Source: Candidatus Zixiibacteriota bacterium (GTDB lineage Bacteria; Zixibacteria; MSB-5A5; GN15; FEB-12). From it: a stretch of DNA of 6,427 nucleotides. The notes beneath the pieces were generated by a model. It was not told the DNA's origin, did not search any database, and worked only from the letters and a program-made list of their open reading frames with translations. The DNA lies in contig DAOWMZ010000112.1 of the NCBI GenBank assembly GCA_030642845.1, forward strand, positions 1 through 6,427, written 5' to 3'. The translations under genes were made by a program, and so were the position numbers. This document shows positions 6,258 to 6,427 of this stretch, in pieces. How positions within the stretch are numbered: the first letter of the stretch is position 1; the number at the start of each line of letters is the position of its first letter.

Positions 6258-6267
6258 CCTTTATAAT
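6240..6267 (+). promoter_or_regulatory. Sigma70 promoter with perfect -35 and -10 hexamers
   Basis: TTGACA (6240-6245) and TATAAT (6262-6267) are both exact consensus and are 16 bases apart. Transcription should start near 6274, giving a leader of about 29 bases to the TTG start at 6303. It is the best promoter in the window. Confidence 0.82.
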
Positions 6268-6302
6268 GAACAAAACTATTAAATAGCAATTGGAGAAAAG
6301 TT

Positions 6303-6427
6303 TTGAAATTATCCATTTCCCTGACAAAATGTCTTTTATTAGTAGTATTAGTATTATCATTTATACCCATAATTAGCTTAGCTACAGAAAAATTACCTCC
6401 CGATAAAGCAGGTGAAATTGTCAAACC
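6303..6427 (+). CDS. Secreted protein of unknown function, N-terminal 41 codons (cut by window edge)
   Basis: The frame is open from a TTG start to the window end. GGAG (6292-6295) lies 7 bases before the TTG. The upstream in-frame stop TGA at 6267-6269 and the lack of any in-frame ATG between make TTG the only good start. The protein opens with a clear Sec signal peptide: Lys2 and Lys9, then a hydrophobic core at about residues 10-24 (CLLLVVLVLSFIPII), then SLA before a likely cleavage after Ala27. The mature part begins TEKLPPDKAGEIVK. Cys10 lies at the start of the hydrophobic core, not in a lipobox, so it is probably not a lipoprotein. Too little of the mature protein is present to name a family. 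The strong promoter and overlapping palindrome suggest an abundant but regulated periplasmic or exported product. Confidence 0.75.
   Translation, partial: MKLSISLTKCLLLVVLVLSFIPIISLATEKLPPDKAGEIVK

Noticed and set aside
6131..6424. 97-codon open frame on the minus strand across the last control region
   Set aside because: It needs a TTG start at the window edge, resembles no family I recognise, and lies antisense to two promoters, a good ribosome site and a clear signal peptide.

Overview
The window looks like ordinary chromosome of an AT-rich, oxygen-sensitive bacterium. The main evidence is a full-length single-chain pyruvate:ferredoxin oxidoreductase, a marker of anaerobic or microaerophilic metabolism. 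An Rrf2-family regulator with three clustered cysteines, a thioredoxin reductase and a cobalamin adenosyltransferase fit that picture. Several promoters can be read with sigma70-type -35 and -10 hexamers. The lineage cannot be fixed from this sequence. I see no phage, transposon, CRISPR, rRNA or tRNA signal.

Layout. Bases 1-247 (minus) hold the N-terminal 82 codons of a thioredoxin reductase-like flavoprotein cut by the window edge. Bases 386-937 (minus) encode a complete CobO/BtuR-type corrinoid adenosyltransferase followed by a small hairpin terminator. Bases 938-1202 are a divergent control region. It holds two back-to-back promoters, both with a TTGACT -35 box, two perfect short palindromes between them, and a heptamer occurring three times in the downstream leader. 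On the plus strand follow an Rrf2-type transcription factor (1203-1634), a dCTP deaminase-family protein (1729-2283) and nifJ (2338-5967), closed by a strong intrinsic terminator at 5988-6020. The last 400 bases are a second control region, with inverted repeats, an extended -10 promoter, a 12-codon micro-ORF, and a promoter with perfect TTGACA and TATAAT hexamers overlapped by a palindrome. This leads into the first 41 codons of a secreted protein with a TTG start (6303 to the window end).

How the parts may work together. The Rrf2 protein is the obvious candidate to sense redox or iron-sulfur status. It lies upstream of, and co-directional with, the three-cluster enzyme NifJ, with dcd between them, so redox control of pyruvate oxidation is a reasonable inference but not shown. 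CobO and TrxB point the other way and need not share that control.

The most notable observation is in the dcd product. It is recognisable along its length, but the position aligning with the catalytic glutamate of dCTP deaminases (E. coli Glu138) is serine (Ser132), and the normally glycine-containing C-terminal lid segment is also altered. It may be a non-deaminating or regulatory member of the family. The control region ahead of the secreted protein is the second place worth attention. No clearly new multi-gene system is evident.
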